Assembly (NCBI GenBank): GCA_023415595.1
Contig: JAEZJW010000038.1
Location: 1-48,424 of the forward strand
Origin: Bacillota bacterium
Lineage (GTDB): Bacteria > Bacillota > Clostridia > Lachnospirales > Lachnospiraceae
Length of the DNA stretch: 48,424 bases
Reading direction: 5' to 3'
Shown here: piece by piece, positions 6,515-15,284 of the stretch
Numbering within the stretch: position 1 is the stretch's first letter
How the letters are laid out: each line of letters begins with the position of its first letter
Made by a program: the position numbers and the translations under genes
The notes under the pieces: model-generated
The model's database searches: none
What the model saw: only the letters and a program-made list of their open reading frames with translations
What the model was told of the DNA's origin: nothing

Positions 6515-6970
6515 ATGATTGAGTTTAAAGAGATTTCATTGGAAGTTATGGAAGAATGTGCTTTGCTGTATGTTGAAACTTTTAATTCAGAGCCATGGAA
6601 CGATAAGTGGGAGTTTGATACCGCTTATAATAGACTCAAAGACATTTACTATACTCCTGGTTTTTACGGACTTGCTGCTGTTGAGGATGGCATCATAGTC
6701 GCCGCTGTATTCGGATGTACAGAATACTGGTATGAAGGAAAAACATATGATCTAAAGGAAATGTTTGTGAAGAATGGGATGCGCGGAAATGGTATTGGAA
6801 GCAAGTTACTGGATACTCTTAACACATGTTTACTTGACAAAGGCGTGAGCTTTGCACATCTTTTTACAGCAGAAGGCGATATGACTGAAAAGTTTTATAA
6901 TAAGAATGGTTATAAGAGAATCGACGGAATGATAATGATGTCTGGAAGTATCATCTCCCAATCAATCTGA
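6515..6970 (+). CDS. GNAT family N-acetyltransferase
   Basis: A 151-residue acetyltransferase. Motif A is LKEMFVKNGMRGNGIGSKLL, with the acetyl-CoA loop RGNGIG (about residues 91-96). MTEKFYNKNGYKRIDGMIMM is the C-terminal motif B. The N-terminal LYVETFNSEPWNDKW resembles the aminoglycoside 6'-acetyltransferase-like subgroup, but that does not prove antibiotic acetylation. The start ATG 6515 follows AAAGGAG. It stands 64 nt after the QueG-like gene and may be co-transcribed. Confidence 0.83.
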   Translation: MIEFKEISLEVMEECALLYVETFNSEPWNDKWEFDTAYNRLKDIYYTPGFYGLAAVEDGIIVAAVFGCTEYWYEGKTYDLKEMFVKNGMRGNGIGSKLLDTLNTCLLDKGVSFAHLFTAEGDMTEKFYNKNGYKRIDGMIMMSGSIISQSI

Positions 6971-7068
6971 ATTGACGAAATAGACTAGTCCCAATTGTGG
7001 TGGCGTAATTTCATCACATGACGCAGTGTGCAGTGAATGTAAAGAGAAGTGCTTATAGGAGAACTGGA

Positions 7069-7863
7069 ATGAGGAAGAAGGATTATCATAAGGAAAGGTT
7101 AAGTTTTCTTCGTAAAGCAGCTATCGCATCAGCATCTGCAACCAGTCGGAGGAATACGATTCATAATGTAACAGAGGTTGAGATATCTGTTCCCAGAAGC
7201 TTAATGCGTGAATATCAAAGTAAAGGCAAGGAAGCGATATCCTTTACCGGTTATATTGCAAAATGCTTTGCAGATACCATTACCAAGTATCCTCACTTCA
7301 ATTCGTTTATTGCCGGCCGCAATATCATCTATATCAATGATATTGTTATCAGTATCCTGGTGGAGCGTGAAATCAATCATGAGATCGTACCGGAACCTCT
7401 GGTCATACATAATTGCGGTAATAAAAGCCTTCTGGATATTCATTCGGAAATCAGGGGGGCGCAAAGGGACTCTGGTCAGAACAAGCATCTGGGGCAGCTG
7501 TCAGGGAATTCCTGGTTCCGTTATATTCCGGGCCCTTTCCTAAGAGCCTTTGTCAGAATTGCTGATAAGAATAAAAAAATGGGTACGAAATACGGTAAGC
7601 TGGCGATCACCTCAGTCGGTATGTATGCGAAATACCCTATCTGGCTTATTCCACATGGCAGTGCCACTGTGCTGTTATCCATCGGAAGCATTCATAATAA
7701 GCCGGTCTTAATCAATGATAAGGTTGAAAACAGAGAACATCTTAATCTAACCGTATCCTTTGATCATGATCTCATCGATGGTGCCCCTGCTGCCAGATTC
7801 ATGAATGATCTGATCAGTGAAATCAGCAGTGGCCATAGCATAGCTGAGCTTCTACTTCTTTAG
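7069..7863 (+). CDS. Stand-alone 2-oxoacid dehydrogenase acyltransferase (E2) catalytic domain protein
   Basis: A 264-residue protein matching the chloramphenicol-acetyltransferase-like catalytic domain of E2 acyltransferases. The active-site motif H-x3-D-G is seen in HDLIDGAP near the C-terminus (His233, Asp237); VTEVEISVPRS and TGYIAKCFADTITKYPHFNS fit the trimer-interface and CoA-binding regions. It lacks a lipoyl domain and a peripheral-subunit-binding domain, and no E1 or E3 gene is nearby, so it is unlikely to serve a dehydrogenase complex. Stand-alone versions are known in Clostridia, with unclear acyl-transfer roles. I chose ATG 7069 because TAGGAGA lies 6-7 nt upstream; an in-frame ATG at 7018 has no ribosome site. 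Confidence 0.75.
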   Translation: MRKKDYHKERLSFLRKAAIASASATSRRNTIHNVTEVEISVPRSLMREYQSKGKEAISFTGYIAKCFADTITKYPHFNSFIAGRNIIYINDIVISILVEREINHEIVPEPLVIHNCGNKSLLDIHSEIRGAQRDSGQNKHLGQLSGNSWFRYIPGPFLRAFVRIADKNKKMGTKYGKLAITSVGMYAKYPIWLIPHGSATVLLSIGSIHNKPVLINDKVENREHLNLTVSFDHDLIDGAPAARFMNDLISEISSGHSIAELLLL

Positions 7864-7887
7864 GATACCTGATATCCTAAAGAAGTA
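7853..7887 (+). terminator. Perfect 15-bp hairpin overlapping a stop codon
   Basis: TACTTCTTTAGGATA (7853-7867) and its exact complement (7873-7887) flank a 5-nt loop. The upstream gene's TAG stop lies in the left arm. No U-run follows, so it may stabilise mRNA ends or attenuate rather than act as a standard terminator. Confidence 0.45.
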
Positions 7888-7908
7888 AATACCTAAGGGG
7901 ATGAATAT

Positions 7909-8415
7909 ATGGTAAAACAAGCTGAGGAATTTGAGATACCGTTCATAGAAGATATTCTGCTGGATGCGGTATACTGGATGGAGAAGAACGGTCTGCAGAA
8001 TCTATGGAATGAATCAAATGTAAAGTGGAGCAATTTGCGTAATTCTTATAAAATTACCGATTTTTATATCTCATATCAGAACGGTGAACCGGCTGCCTGT
8101 ATGGCATTAACGGATTATGATCCAATCCATTGGCCTGATATTCCGAAAGGGGAGTCTCTCTATCTGCATAAGCTGGCTGTGAAGCGGGAATATGCAGGAA
8201 AAGGATGCTCTAGGGAACTTATTGATTTTGCGAAGGCTCTGTCATATAAGAATGCTATCTCCTCCATCCGTCTGAACTGTAACGGGCAACGGACTAAGTT
8301 GAGAGAGGTTTATGAAAAGGAAGGATTTATCTGTGAAGAGGAAAAGACCCTTTCAGATAAATACGTAATTGCCTTATATATTCACAGGACTGATAATAGT
8401 AATCTTCTCACTTAA
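7909..8415 (+). CDS. GNAT family N-acetyltransferase
   Basis: A 168-residue acetyltransferase-fold protein. LYLHKLAVKREYAGKGCSRE is motif A, with the R/K-x-x-A-G-K-G loop that cradles acetyl-CoA pyrophosphate. IRLNCNG and LREVYEKEGFICEEE correspond to the beta5/motif B region. The start ATG 7909 has AAGGGGA upstream. It follows the E2-like gene by 45 nt, with a hairpin in between. Substrate not identifiable. Confidence 0.82.
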   Translation: MVKQAEEFEIPFIEDILLDAVYWMEKNGLQNLWNESNVKWSNLRNSYKITDFYISYQNGEPAACMALTDYDPIHWPDIPKGESLYLHKLAVKREYAGKGCSRELIDFAKALSYKNAISSIRLNCNGQRTKLREVYEKEGFICEEEKTLSDKYVIALYIHRTDNSNLLT

Positions 8416-8511
8416 CCTTACGCTTCGGGCATCGTATTCTTCTTAATTGGTATTGTGTTTTTAGTACAGGGCTTTAAGGAACAGAGGAACACCCCTGATA
8501 AAAAGGCATAA
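8416..8511 (+). pseudogene. Possible remnant of a small membrane protein
   Basis: An open frame without a start codon reads SGIVFFLIGIVFLVQGFKEQ and continues to a stop at 8509-8511. It looks like the last transmembrane helix and tail of a small membrane protein. It sits in an otherwise empty gap and may be a decayed gene end; chance is possible. Confidence 0.25.
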
Positions 8512-8560
8512 TATGCCGTTACAATCCTAACTATTTTCATATTAAGGAGGAAGTTGATCA

Positions 8561-9382
8561 ATGAAGGTTGGATTTATCGGATATGGAAGCATGGGTAGTA
8601 TGTTGCTCCATCAGATGCTCTTCACAAAAGCGTTGGAACCGGAGGATATTATCGTATATAACCGGACAGCGACTAAATTAGCTCTGCTCAGCGAGAACTA
8701 TCCTGCTGTTGAAATTGCTACCGGGGTGAATGAGGTCGCGCTGAAAGCAAAGTGCATTTTCCTCTGTACGAAGGCTCCTGATACGCTTCAGATACTGGAG
8801 GAAATTAGGGGATGCATAGCACCGGATACCCATATAATCTCCATCTCCGGGGCAATTAAAGCGAAGGATATCCATCAGCGTACCGGAGCTATGGTAAGTA
8901 AGTTGATTCCCGCCGTCACCTCTGAGGTGCTGGACGGCGTATCTCTTATTTATCATGAAGCTGAGGTTCATAAGGAAAAGGCTGAATATGTGGAAAACCT
9001 GATCCGAAAAATCAGTCAGGTTAAAATATTGCCAGTGGATGATTTTGCACTGATTACGGAAGTCACCAGCTGCGGTCCCGGCCTGATTGCCGGAATGTTC
9101 CGGGAATTACTCGAATCAGCTGTAAGACACTCTGACATCTATAACAGAGATGAGCTACAGGAGCTTTTGATCAGGACTTTATATGGGACTGCCAAGTTAT
9201 TTCTTGAGAAGGGACTCACTTTTAATGAAACCATCTCGCGAGTAGCTGTAAAAGGTGGTATTACTGAAGAAGGAATTCGGGTATTTGAAAAGTACCTGCC
9301 CGATGTATTCGATGAAGCCTTTGATCACATGCTGGAGAAGAGAAAAGCTGCTGATAAGAAGGTTGAAGGACACAGTTTATGA
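8561..9382 (+). CDS. Pyrroline-5-carboxylate reductase family protein (ComER/ProC-like)
   Basis: A 273-residue NAD(P)-dependent reductase. The N-terminal dinucleotide-binding motif is GFIGYGSMG (residues 4-12), followed by VYNRT at the end of beta2 and FLCTKAP as a beta4 loop. The C-terminal helical part includes EVTSCGPGLIAGMFRELLES, corresponding to the dimerisation domain of ProC. It conserves GGITEEG where ProC has a GGTT motif, closer to the ComER-type paralogues than to a housekeeping ProC. Whether it makes proline is uncertain. It has AAGGAGG just upstream of ATG 8561 and is followed after 19 nt by a phosphatase gene, suggesting co-transcription. Confidence 0.75.
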   Translation: MKVGFIGYGSMGSMLLHQMLFTKALEPEDIIVYNRTATKLALLSENYPAVEIATGVNEVALKAKCIFLCTKAPDTLQILEEIRGCIAPDTHIISISGAIKAKDIHQRTGAMVSKLIPAVTSEVLDGVSLIYHEAEVHKEKAEYVENLIRKISQVKILPVDDFALITEVTSCGPGLIAGMFRELLESAVRHSDIYNRDELQELLIRTLYGTAKLFLEKGLTFNETISRVAVKGGITEEGIRVFEKYLPDVFDEAFDHMLEKRKAADKKVEGHSL

Positions 9383-9401
9383 ATAATGAGGAGTATCAGG
9401 C

Positions 9402-9986
9402 ATGAAATTATACTTCATAAGGCACGGACAGACTGATTGGAATATCGCGGGGAAGATTCAGGGAAGTACTGACACCGAGCTGAATTCTACCGGAATCCGG
9501 CAGGCGGAAGAAATGAGCAGGCAGGTGCTGGAATCTCATATCCACATCTCAAGGATTTATACCAGCCGCCAGAAAAGAGCTCTTAAGACTGCACAGATTC
9601 TTAGTGATACAGTAAAGGTGGATTACGAAATTGCAGAAGGCTTGGAGGAGATGAACCTGGGGGCTTGGGAGGGATTGACCTGGGATGAGGTGAAAGCTAA
9701 ATTTCCTGCCGAATATGAGGAATGGTATCACAATCGCAGGGATACCAGACCTCCGAACGCAGAATCCTATCAGGATATGCTGAACCGTGTATTAGCCGCT
9801 CTACATAATATCATACAGAAGAATGAACAGGATGTGGCGATCGTCACTCATAGTGCGGTCATTATGTGTCTGCAATGCCTGATTACCGATACTCCTTTTC
9901 ATAAGATGGGTAGTTTTAAGACGGAAAACGCTAGTTTTGCGGAGATAAATAGCACAATGTTGGTTAAATATTGTAACATTCCGTAA
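9402..9986 (+). CDS. Histidine phosphatase family protein (phosphoglycerate-mutase-like)
   Basis: A 194-residue enzyme of the histidine phosphatase superfamily. The catalytic RHG box is FIRHGQTDWN with His8 as the phospho-acceptor. The second conserved histidine is in IVTHSAVI (His150), and the acid is probably Glu83 in GLEEMNLGAWEG. Members include cofactor-dependent phosphoglycerate mutases, alpha-ribazole phosphatase (CobC) and general phosphatases; the length and the LGAWEG motif fit the broad phosphatase group. No cobalamin genes are close. Cytoplasmic. Confidence 0.83.
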   Translation: MKLYFIRHGQTDWNIAGKIQGSTDTELNSTGIRQAEEMSRQVLESHIHISRIYTSRQKRALKTAQILSDTVKVDYEIAEGLEEMNLGAWEGLTWDEVKAKFPAEYEEWYHNRRDTRPPNAESYQDMLNRVLAALHNIIQKNEQDVAIVTHSAVIMCLQCLITDTPFHKMGSFKTENASFAEINSTMLVKYCNIP

Positions 9987-10090
9987 GCTCACTAAATATA
10001 CCCGGCAAAATTGATTGAAAAATGAAAAGCCTTAAAAAAGTCTGAAATGCTATGTAGCTGTATGTTTATATGTACTATGAGGTGATCTCT

Positions 10091-11578
10091 ATGAAACAAA
10101 AATTCACATCTTCATTACTATGTTTGCTGCTCCTATTGTCCATAGCATTGTCCGGATGCCGAGGGAAGGAAAATGATACCCCGTACTCTCCTACCGGGAC
10201 TCCGAAGGAAAGTGTTATCCTGAGTTCTCCGACAGCGACTCCGAAGGAAATTCCATCGGAAGCTGTCAACCCTAAGGAAGATGATACTGCTACTAATATG
10301 GAATCTCATGAGTCTAAACCTGATACTGATCCGAAGGTGATTCAAATTTGGACCAGCTACGGCAATGATATGCATTTTGCCATGCTTAAGTTCAAAGAAC
10401 TTTATCCGGATTTCGGTTTCGAAATTAATATATCTGATTATTCTTTAAGTGAAATCAGCTATAATAGAGTTCTTGATCCGGCTCTAGGCAGCGGGGAAGC
10501 GGATGTTCCAGATATCTATGTTTCATTATCCCCTGATGCAGTGAAGTACATAAAAGGCGAAAAGTACCCTTATGCTGCTACCTATGAAGATCTCGGCCTT
10601 CCTGTTGATACCCTCTTACAGGAAGCTTCGATTGCAGATTATATGGTTGATTATGGTACGAACCCTGAAGGTAAGCTGGTTGCCCTTGGATACCAGTCAA
10701 CCGCAGCGGCATTTCTATATCGCAGGTCCATCGCGAAGGAGGTATGGGGAACTGACGAGCCAAAAATCATACGGGATACCATCGGTCCAGGTTGGGATAA
10801 GTTCTTTGAAGCCGCCGAAGCCTTAAAATCGAAAGGCTATGGTATCTGTTCGGGTCATGAAGATTTATGGCATGCTATTAGGAGCAGTTCCGATCAGGCA
10901 TGGATTGTCGATGGCAAGCTTTATATCGATCCGAATAGGGAAGCCTTCCTGGACCTTTCTAAGAGGATGATAGATAATCAGTATACAAATAACACTAGAA
11001 TGTGGCGGGAGGAATGGTTTGGTGATATGCAGGATGCCGGTGATAAGAAAATCTTTGGTTTCTTTGCTCCCTCCTGGCTCATAAGCTATGTTGTCAAAAA
11101 TAACTGTGGAGGTGAAGCTGTTGGCAACGGCACCTTCGGTGACTGGGCAGTGTGTGAACCTCCCGCCGGCTTCTTCTGGAGTGGGACTTATGTCTTTGCC
11201 AACAAAGATACCAAATATAAGGAGGCTGTCGGTGAGATCATCAAGTGGATGACTCTGGATACCTCTGAGACAGGGTTCCAATATCTCTGGGCTAACGGTA
11301 TCATGAATAATGGTATCAGGGATACAGTCCCTTCCGAAACGGTTATGGAGAAATCGGACGGCTCCCTGGATATCCTTGGTGGGCAGAATCAGTTCGATGT
11401 CTACATTCCGGCAGCTAAGTATGCGAACGGAAATCAGGCAACACAATATGATGATGAGATAGATTTCCATTGGTTAAATGAAGTTTACGAATATATCTCC
11501 GGTAATAAAACACGGGAGCAAGCCATCGCAGACTTCAAGCAGGAGGTTGAAGAGCACCTCGGTTTTAAAGCGGAATAA
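10091..11578 (+). CDS. Extracellular solute-binding lipoprotein (ABC transporter family 1)
   Basis: A 495-residue lipoprotein. The start at ATG 10091 is preferred because GAGGTGAT precedes it and it gives a clean signal peptide with lipobox ALSGC (Cys23); the upstream in-frame ATG at 10070 adds seven residues. A polar Pro/Thr/Ser linker is followed by IQIWTSYGNDMHFAMLKFKE, the typical first strand and helix of family 1 sugar-binding proteins, and later WDKFFEAAEALKSKGY. It would capture a sugar or oligosaccharide outside the membrane. No permease or ATPase genes are adjacent, so it is an orphan binding protein here, or it serves a sensory role. Confidence 0.82.
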   Translation: MKQKFTSSLLCLLLLLSIALSGCRGKENDTPYSPTGTPKESVILSSPTATPKEIPSEAVNPKEDDTATNMESHESKPDTDPKVIQIWTSYGNDMHFAMLKFKELYPDFGFEINISDYSLSEISYNRVLDPALGSGEADVPDIYVSLSPDAVKYIKGEKYPYAATYEDLGLPVDTLLQEASIADYMVDYGTNPEGKLVALGYQSTAAAFLYRRSIAKEVWGTDEPKIIRDTIGPGWDKFFEAAEALKSKGYGICSGHEDLWHAIRSSSDQAWIVDGKLYIDPNREAFLDLSKRMIDNQYTNNTRMWREEWFGDMQDAGDKKIFGFFAPSWLISYVVKNNCGGEAVGNGTFGDWAVCEPPAGFFWSGTYVFANKDTKYKEAVGEIIKWMTLDTSETGFQYLWANGIMNNGIRDTVPSETVMEKSDGSLDILGGQNQFDVYIPAAKYANGNQATQYDDEIDFHWLNEVYEYISGNKTREQAIADFKQEVEEHLGFKAE

Positions 11579-11615
11579 CACATCTGATGAAAGCAATGAT
11601 TAATGAAAGGGGTAA

Positions 11616-12194
11616 ATGATGAATAGTGAATTTGAAAGACACTTTTGTTGGGTCAGAGAAATGATAAATCAGAATCTGGATAGTGAATACCATGGTGAAC
11701 CACTTGACTACGAGATACTTCAAACAATGAAAAGCACCTGGACAGCTGATCACGGCCTAGAAATGCTGAAAGAACTGGATGAGAACTACGGGGATGCCGC
11801 TAAGCATGCGGTTACAGAATTTATGAAGCCAAATCTACAGAGAGACTGGGCAGCAATTGGTAAAAATGAAGCCCACGAAGGAACAGAAATCGAGGATTTT
11901 ATTCGAGTTCTCTGGGAGCCTCTAAAGAAATCAGGTTTTGAATTTGATCGTAAGAACAACGGCAGTATTACCCAGTTTACCGTAACACGGTGCCCGGTTT
12001 TTGAATTTGCCGAAAAAACAGGAATGCATGAGTGGTTTTATCATATGTCATGTATGACTGATTTCTTTACTACCCCATCCTTTAGCGACAAAATCGGTTT
12101 TATTAGAACGAAATCTTTGATGCAAGGGGATGAGTATTGTAATCATTCCTATTATTATAAGGACTCTATTGCAGACGATATGCGCTTAGGCTAG
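11616..12194 (+). CDS. L-2-amino-thiazoline-4-carboxylate hydrolase-like protein
   Basis: A 192-residue protein. FTVTRCPVFEFAEKTGMHEW and MTDFFTTPSFSDKIGFIRTK fit the pattern I associate with the ATC-hydrolase family (PF14196), in which a conserved Cys and nearby acidic and His residues occur. The characterised members open a thiazoline ring on the route to cysteine; most family members are uncharacterised. The frame has ATG codons at 11616 and 11619 behind GAAAGGGG; either could start translation. It is separated from the solute-binding gene by 37 nt and may be in the same operon. Family call is moderate. Confidence 0.55.
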   Translation: MMNSEFERHFCWVREMINQNLDSEYHGEPLDYEILQTMKSTWTADHGLEMLKELDENYGDAAKHAVTEFMKPNLQRDWAAIGKNEAHEGTEIEDFIRVLWEPLKKSGFEFDRKNNGSITQFTVTRCPVFEFAEKTGMHEWFYHMSCMTDFFTTPSFSDKIGFIRTKSLMQGDEYCNHSYYYKDSIADDMRLG

Positions 12195-12246
12195 TTAGAC
12201 GGTATACTGCTAAAGGACAGAGAATTAGAATAGGGGTGCTACGATC

Positions 12247-12654
12247 ATGAGAAAAGTTAAGATAAAAAAATTGCTCCATAGCTTATTCATCATATTGTTA
12301 TTCAGTATTATTTTATTTACCATTGGTCTAGTCATTGGAATAATAATAACTAATAATTCCACCAAAAAATTATATGATATCTTAACCTATGAAGGTATCC
12401 TGTTAATTGTTATCGGTATCTTTATGTCCATGAAAGGCAGTCCTTCAGGATCGAATTTAAGTGGAATTGGTAGTAAGAATGCACAGGGTATTTCCTTTAT
12501 GAATTCAGAAGTCACGCGGATGGAAAGAGAAATTAATCCATATCATAAGAATTATTTTCAAAACCATATCAACCACTTTAATTTCTATAACCTGGTATTA
12601 CTATTAAGCGGATTACTGATGATAGCTGCCAGCATAATGATGATATATTCATGA
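12247..12654 (+). CDS. Small membrane protein, unknown function
   Basis: A 135-residue protein with hydrophobic helices at about residues 11-33, 46-61 and 114-133, and a Ser/Gly-rich loop (GSPSGSNLSGIGSKNAQG) followed by a basic and amphipathic stretch between the second and third. No family recognised. AGGGGTG precedes ATG 12247. It is the last + strand gene before a convergent terminator. Confidence 0.65.
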   Translation: MRKVKIKKLLHSLFIILLFSIILFTIGLVIGIIITNNSTKKLYDILTYEGILLIVIGIFMSMKGSPSGSNLSGIGSKNAQGISFMNSEVTRMEREINPYHKNYFQNHINHFNFYNLVLLLSGLLMIAASIMMIYS

Positions 12655-12718
12655 TCCTTCTTCACAACACAAGAGATATTCAATAAGGTAACCGGAAATA
12701 AGTTAATATGCACCAACA

Positions 12719-12750
12719 GAATGGCATGTATCATTAGGTACATGCCATTC
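12719..12750. terminator. Bidirectional hairpin between convergent genes
   Basis: GAATGGCATGTA and its exact complement flank an 8-nt loop, with AT-rich sequence on both sides. It lies between the + strand membrane protein gene and the end of the minus-strand glycosidase-like gene. Confidence 0.65.
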
Positions 12751-12769
12751 ATCAATAAATTCTTATTAT

Positions 12770-14965
12770 TTATACATAATATTTATATATTTGGTTTCTC
12801 TCTGCTCTTTCCTCAGGACTTAACCTCTGTGCATCAGCAATATCATAACCTCCAAAGCTATCATATAACCTTGCGGAAGGATCTATTTCTACATAGGTGC
12901 ACCAAGGTAACCAGTGGTACTGACTTTGCAATGTCTGGCTGGTAAAATTACCACTTTCATGCCCAAGGCCCGGCATAATATATCCGCAGCTTCCATCCAC
13001 ATCACTGGATTGCCTGGTGTTTTTATGGATAAACTCGGCAAAGTCAAGATAATGCTGATCGTTAGTGATCACATATAGTCTGTAATAGGTATATGCACAG
13101 GCTGCCATATATACATCAGCCCCGCCTCCTATGGTGATGATACTCTGACCGCTTATGGAATATTTATTAAACGGATGTTTTGGCCAAATCGTTCGTACAG
13201 GGAAGCTCCAGGCATAGGTCCAGGTTTCCGTATAATCAGCAGCTGCAATTGCACCTTCCAACCATTTGTCCTCACCGGTGAGATCATACAGTGCAAGAAA
13301 ACCGAACAAGGCATATATTCCAGCCTCTTTATCCTGGATATCAGAATTATCGCAGGTACCTCCACGGTATTCCAGATTTTTATATGCATTATCAAAGGAC
13401 CAATCACCCGCCTTGATTGCCGCATCCTTATATCTTGTATCACCTGATACCAGATAGAATTGTACCAGGAAACGAATTATACTGGGCGTATTGGACTTTG
13501 AATTCATACGGATGGAATTGTCGGTATTATAGGAGCGGTAAAAACTGCCATCCTCATTCTGAATACCTACTATCCAGTCAGCGGTTTTCCTACAGAAATC
13601 ATACCACGAAGGGCGCTCGTCACCTTTTCTTCTCATATAGACATAGGAGTCCAGAATAGCTTCGATACCGTCCGCCAGCATTCGAATATAATGAGGATAT
13701 GGCTCAAAACCTTCTATATTCGGATTATAACACATATGAGGAAGACCTGTTTCAGTCATGGCTGTCCGTACCCAAAAATCAATGATACTGACCCCTTTTT
13801 GAAAGGCATCCTGCACCTTCTCCTGATCACCATATCGCAGAAGATGGTAACCGATGCCGGGTTGCTGACCTACAAAGCCAAATTGAAAGGATACACTGGA
13901 GATATCCATATCCGGCAGCTGGCAAGCAAAGGGTAAGCCATAGGAATCGCCATATTGTCTGGTATATTGATTCAGCATTTTCATACAGTTATGATAAAAC
14001 AGCTTGTTATCCACCTCAAATAATTTGTCCCTTAACCGATCATAAGTCACCCGCCATATGTCTCGCATCATTGGCTGGAAGTCGTCATAATGACCAAAAT
14101 GAATTGCGACAGAGTAATTCTGTTCAAAGCCTGCTTCAACCGGATGGTTAATACGCTGAAAAGTCTTAAGCTTATTATGATAATCAAGTCCGGAGTAATG
14201 CTTACCATTGATGGGCGGCAGTTGACCATCTGCACCGGGATATACATAATCAATGGATAACCCGTCAATCTGTGAATTCGTCTCCGTTCTTACTGCATAG
14301 CCGTAGTATAAATAGTTCAAGGTCTTTGGTTCAGGCTTACTCATGCCAATCGCTCCGGTGGTTATCGTAGGGTCCGTATAATTTTCAGAACGCATCAGAT
14401 TATAATCGCGCATCGTAACGTCTGCCGCCCAGCGTGAAAGTGCTGCAGTCTCACCGGAAGTAATATTCTGCATTGCAAATACAGGTAAGGCATAACAGGT
14501 TTCCATACGCCAGAAATACTCACAATCAAGGTCTTTACCAAATGCCTGATCCGCTGCAAATTCATTTTGCTTGTACCAAACACCGGGGGCAAAGCAGTTA
14601 TAATCACGGGGATTGTCTGATTCTGATGTAACAAAGGATACCTTCGTAGAAAATCCCAGGTCATCCGCAGCCTGTAACACTTTAACACTCCGTTGTACCC
14701 GAAATCCACTTTCGGTTACGGAATAGACATCTGAAAAGGAGAATTCTGAGCCTGAGGGCACGGTTAAGGTGCCTTCCGCTACAATTTCATCCCCCCTCTT
14801 CATAACCTTGCTATAGGACTTATCATAGAATTCACTAATGGCCATAACTGTCTTTACAGTAACAAACATCGGACGCTTATTATAGTACAGAATCTTGTTA
14901 TTCTTTTGTATCACCAGCCCACCATCTTCAAATAATAACGTATAGTTGCTATACTCCAGCTTCAT
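12770..14965 (-). CDS. Six-hairpin glycosidase-like protein
   Basis: A 731-residue protein without a signal peptide. The start at 14965 is chosen because GGAGC precedes it; an in-frame start at 15019 would add 18 residues. The first 300 or so residues look like a beta-rich domain (for example QINGLSIDYVYPGADGQ-type strands). The second half has repeated helical hairpins with motifs such as YIRMLADGIEAILDSYVYMR, then ADWIVGIQNEDGSFYRSY and KEAGIYALFGFLALYDLTG. These resemble (alpha/alpha)6-barrel glycoside hydrolases or lyases, whose many Trp/Tyr/Asp residues line a carbohydrate cleft. The specific family and catalytic acids could not be assigned. It is probably a cytosolic polysaccharide- or oligosaccharide-processing enzyme. 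It is monocistronic, with its own likely promoter upstream. Confidence 0.6.
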   Translation of the reverse strand: MKLEYSNYTLLFEDGGLVIQKNNKILYYNKRPMFVTVKTVMAISEFYDKSYSKVMKRGDEIVAEGTLTVPSGSEFSFSDVYSVTESGFRVQRSVKVLQAADDLGFSTKVSFVTSESDNPRDYNCFAPGVWYKQNEFAADQAFGKDLDCEYFWRMETCYALPVFAMQNITSGETAALSRWAADVTMRDYNLMRSENYTDPTITTGAIGMSKPEPKTLNYLYYGYAVRTETNSQIDGLSIDYVYPGADGQLPPINGKHYSGLDYHNKLKTFQRINHPVEAGFEQNYSVAIHFGHYDDFQPMMRDIWRVTYDRLRDKLFEVDNKLFYHNCMKMLNQYTRQYGDSYGLPFACQLPDMDISSVSFQFGFVGQQPGIGYHLLRYGDQEKVQDAFQKGVSIIDFWVRTAMTETGLPHMCYNPNIEGFEPYPHYIRMLADGIEAILDSYVYMRRKGDERPSWYDFCRKTADWIVGIQNEDGSFYRSYNTDNSIRMNSKSNTPSIIRFLVQFYLVSGDTRYKDAAIKAGDWSFDNAYKNLEYRGGTCDNSDIQDKEAGIYALFGFLALYDLTGEDKWLEGAIAAADYTETWTYAWSFPVRTIWPKHPFNKYSISGQSIITIGGGADVYMAACAYTYYRLYVITNDQHYLDFAEFIHKNTRQSSDVDGSCGYIMPGLGHESGNFTSQTLQSQYHWLPWCTYVEIDPSARLYDSFGGYDIADAQRLSPEERAERNQIYKYYV

Positions 14966-15094
14966 AACTAGCTCCTTTCCAAAACACCTTATTCCTCTTC
15001 TGCTATTAAGATCAATCACAGTAAACCATTTGGTATAGATTTAGAAACGGATACAATTTAGTATATCTCACTATGTTTATGCTTTATAAGAATT

Positions 15095-15123
15095 ATTGTA
15101 TTGTATTGTTCATATAGAGACAA
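15095..15123 (-). promoter_or_regulatory. Probable promoter for the glycosidase-like gene
   Basis: On the minus strand, TTGTCT (15118-15123) and TACAAT (15095-15100) are separated by 17 bp, a good vegetative sigma-A spacing, about 130 bp upstream of the start codon. Confidence 0.45.
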
Positions 15124-15284
15124 TGGTTTATACTATCATCTAAATGTTATAATTGATGGAGATTTGGTGGAGGATGAACATAATGGGCTAAAAAATAGAA
15201 CTGCGAACGGACAGTGAAGTTACAAGGCGAATATTTATTTTGGGCTTTAATATATTGTAATGATTTGATGCCATAGGTGAAGTC

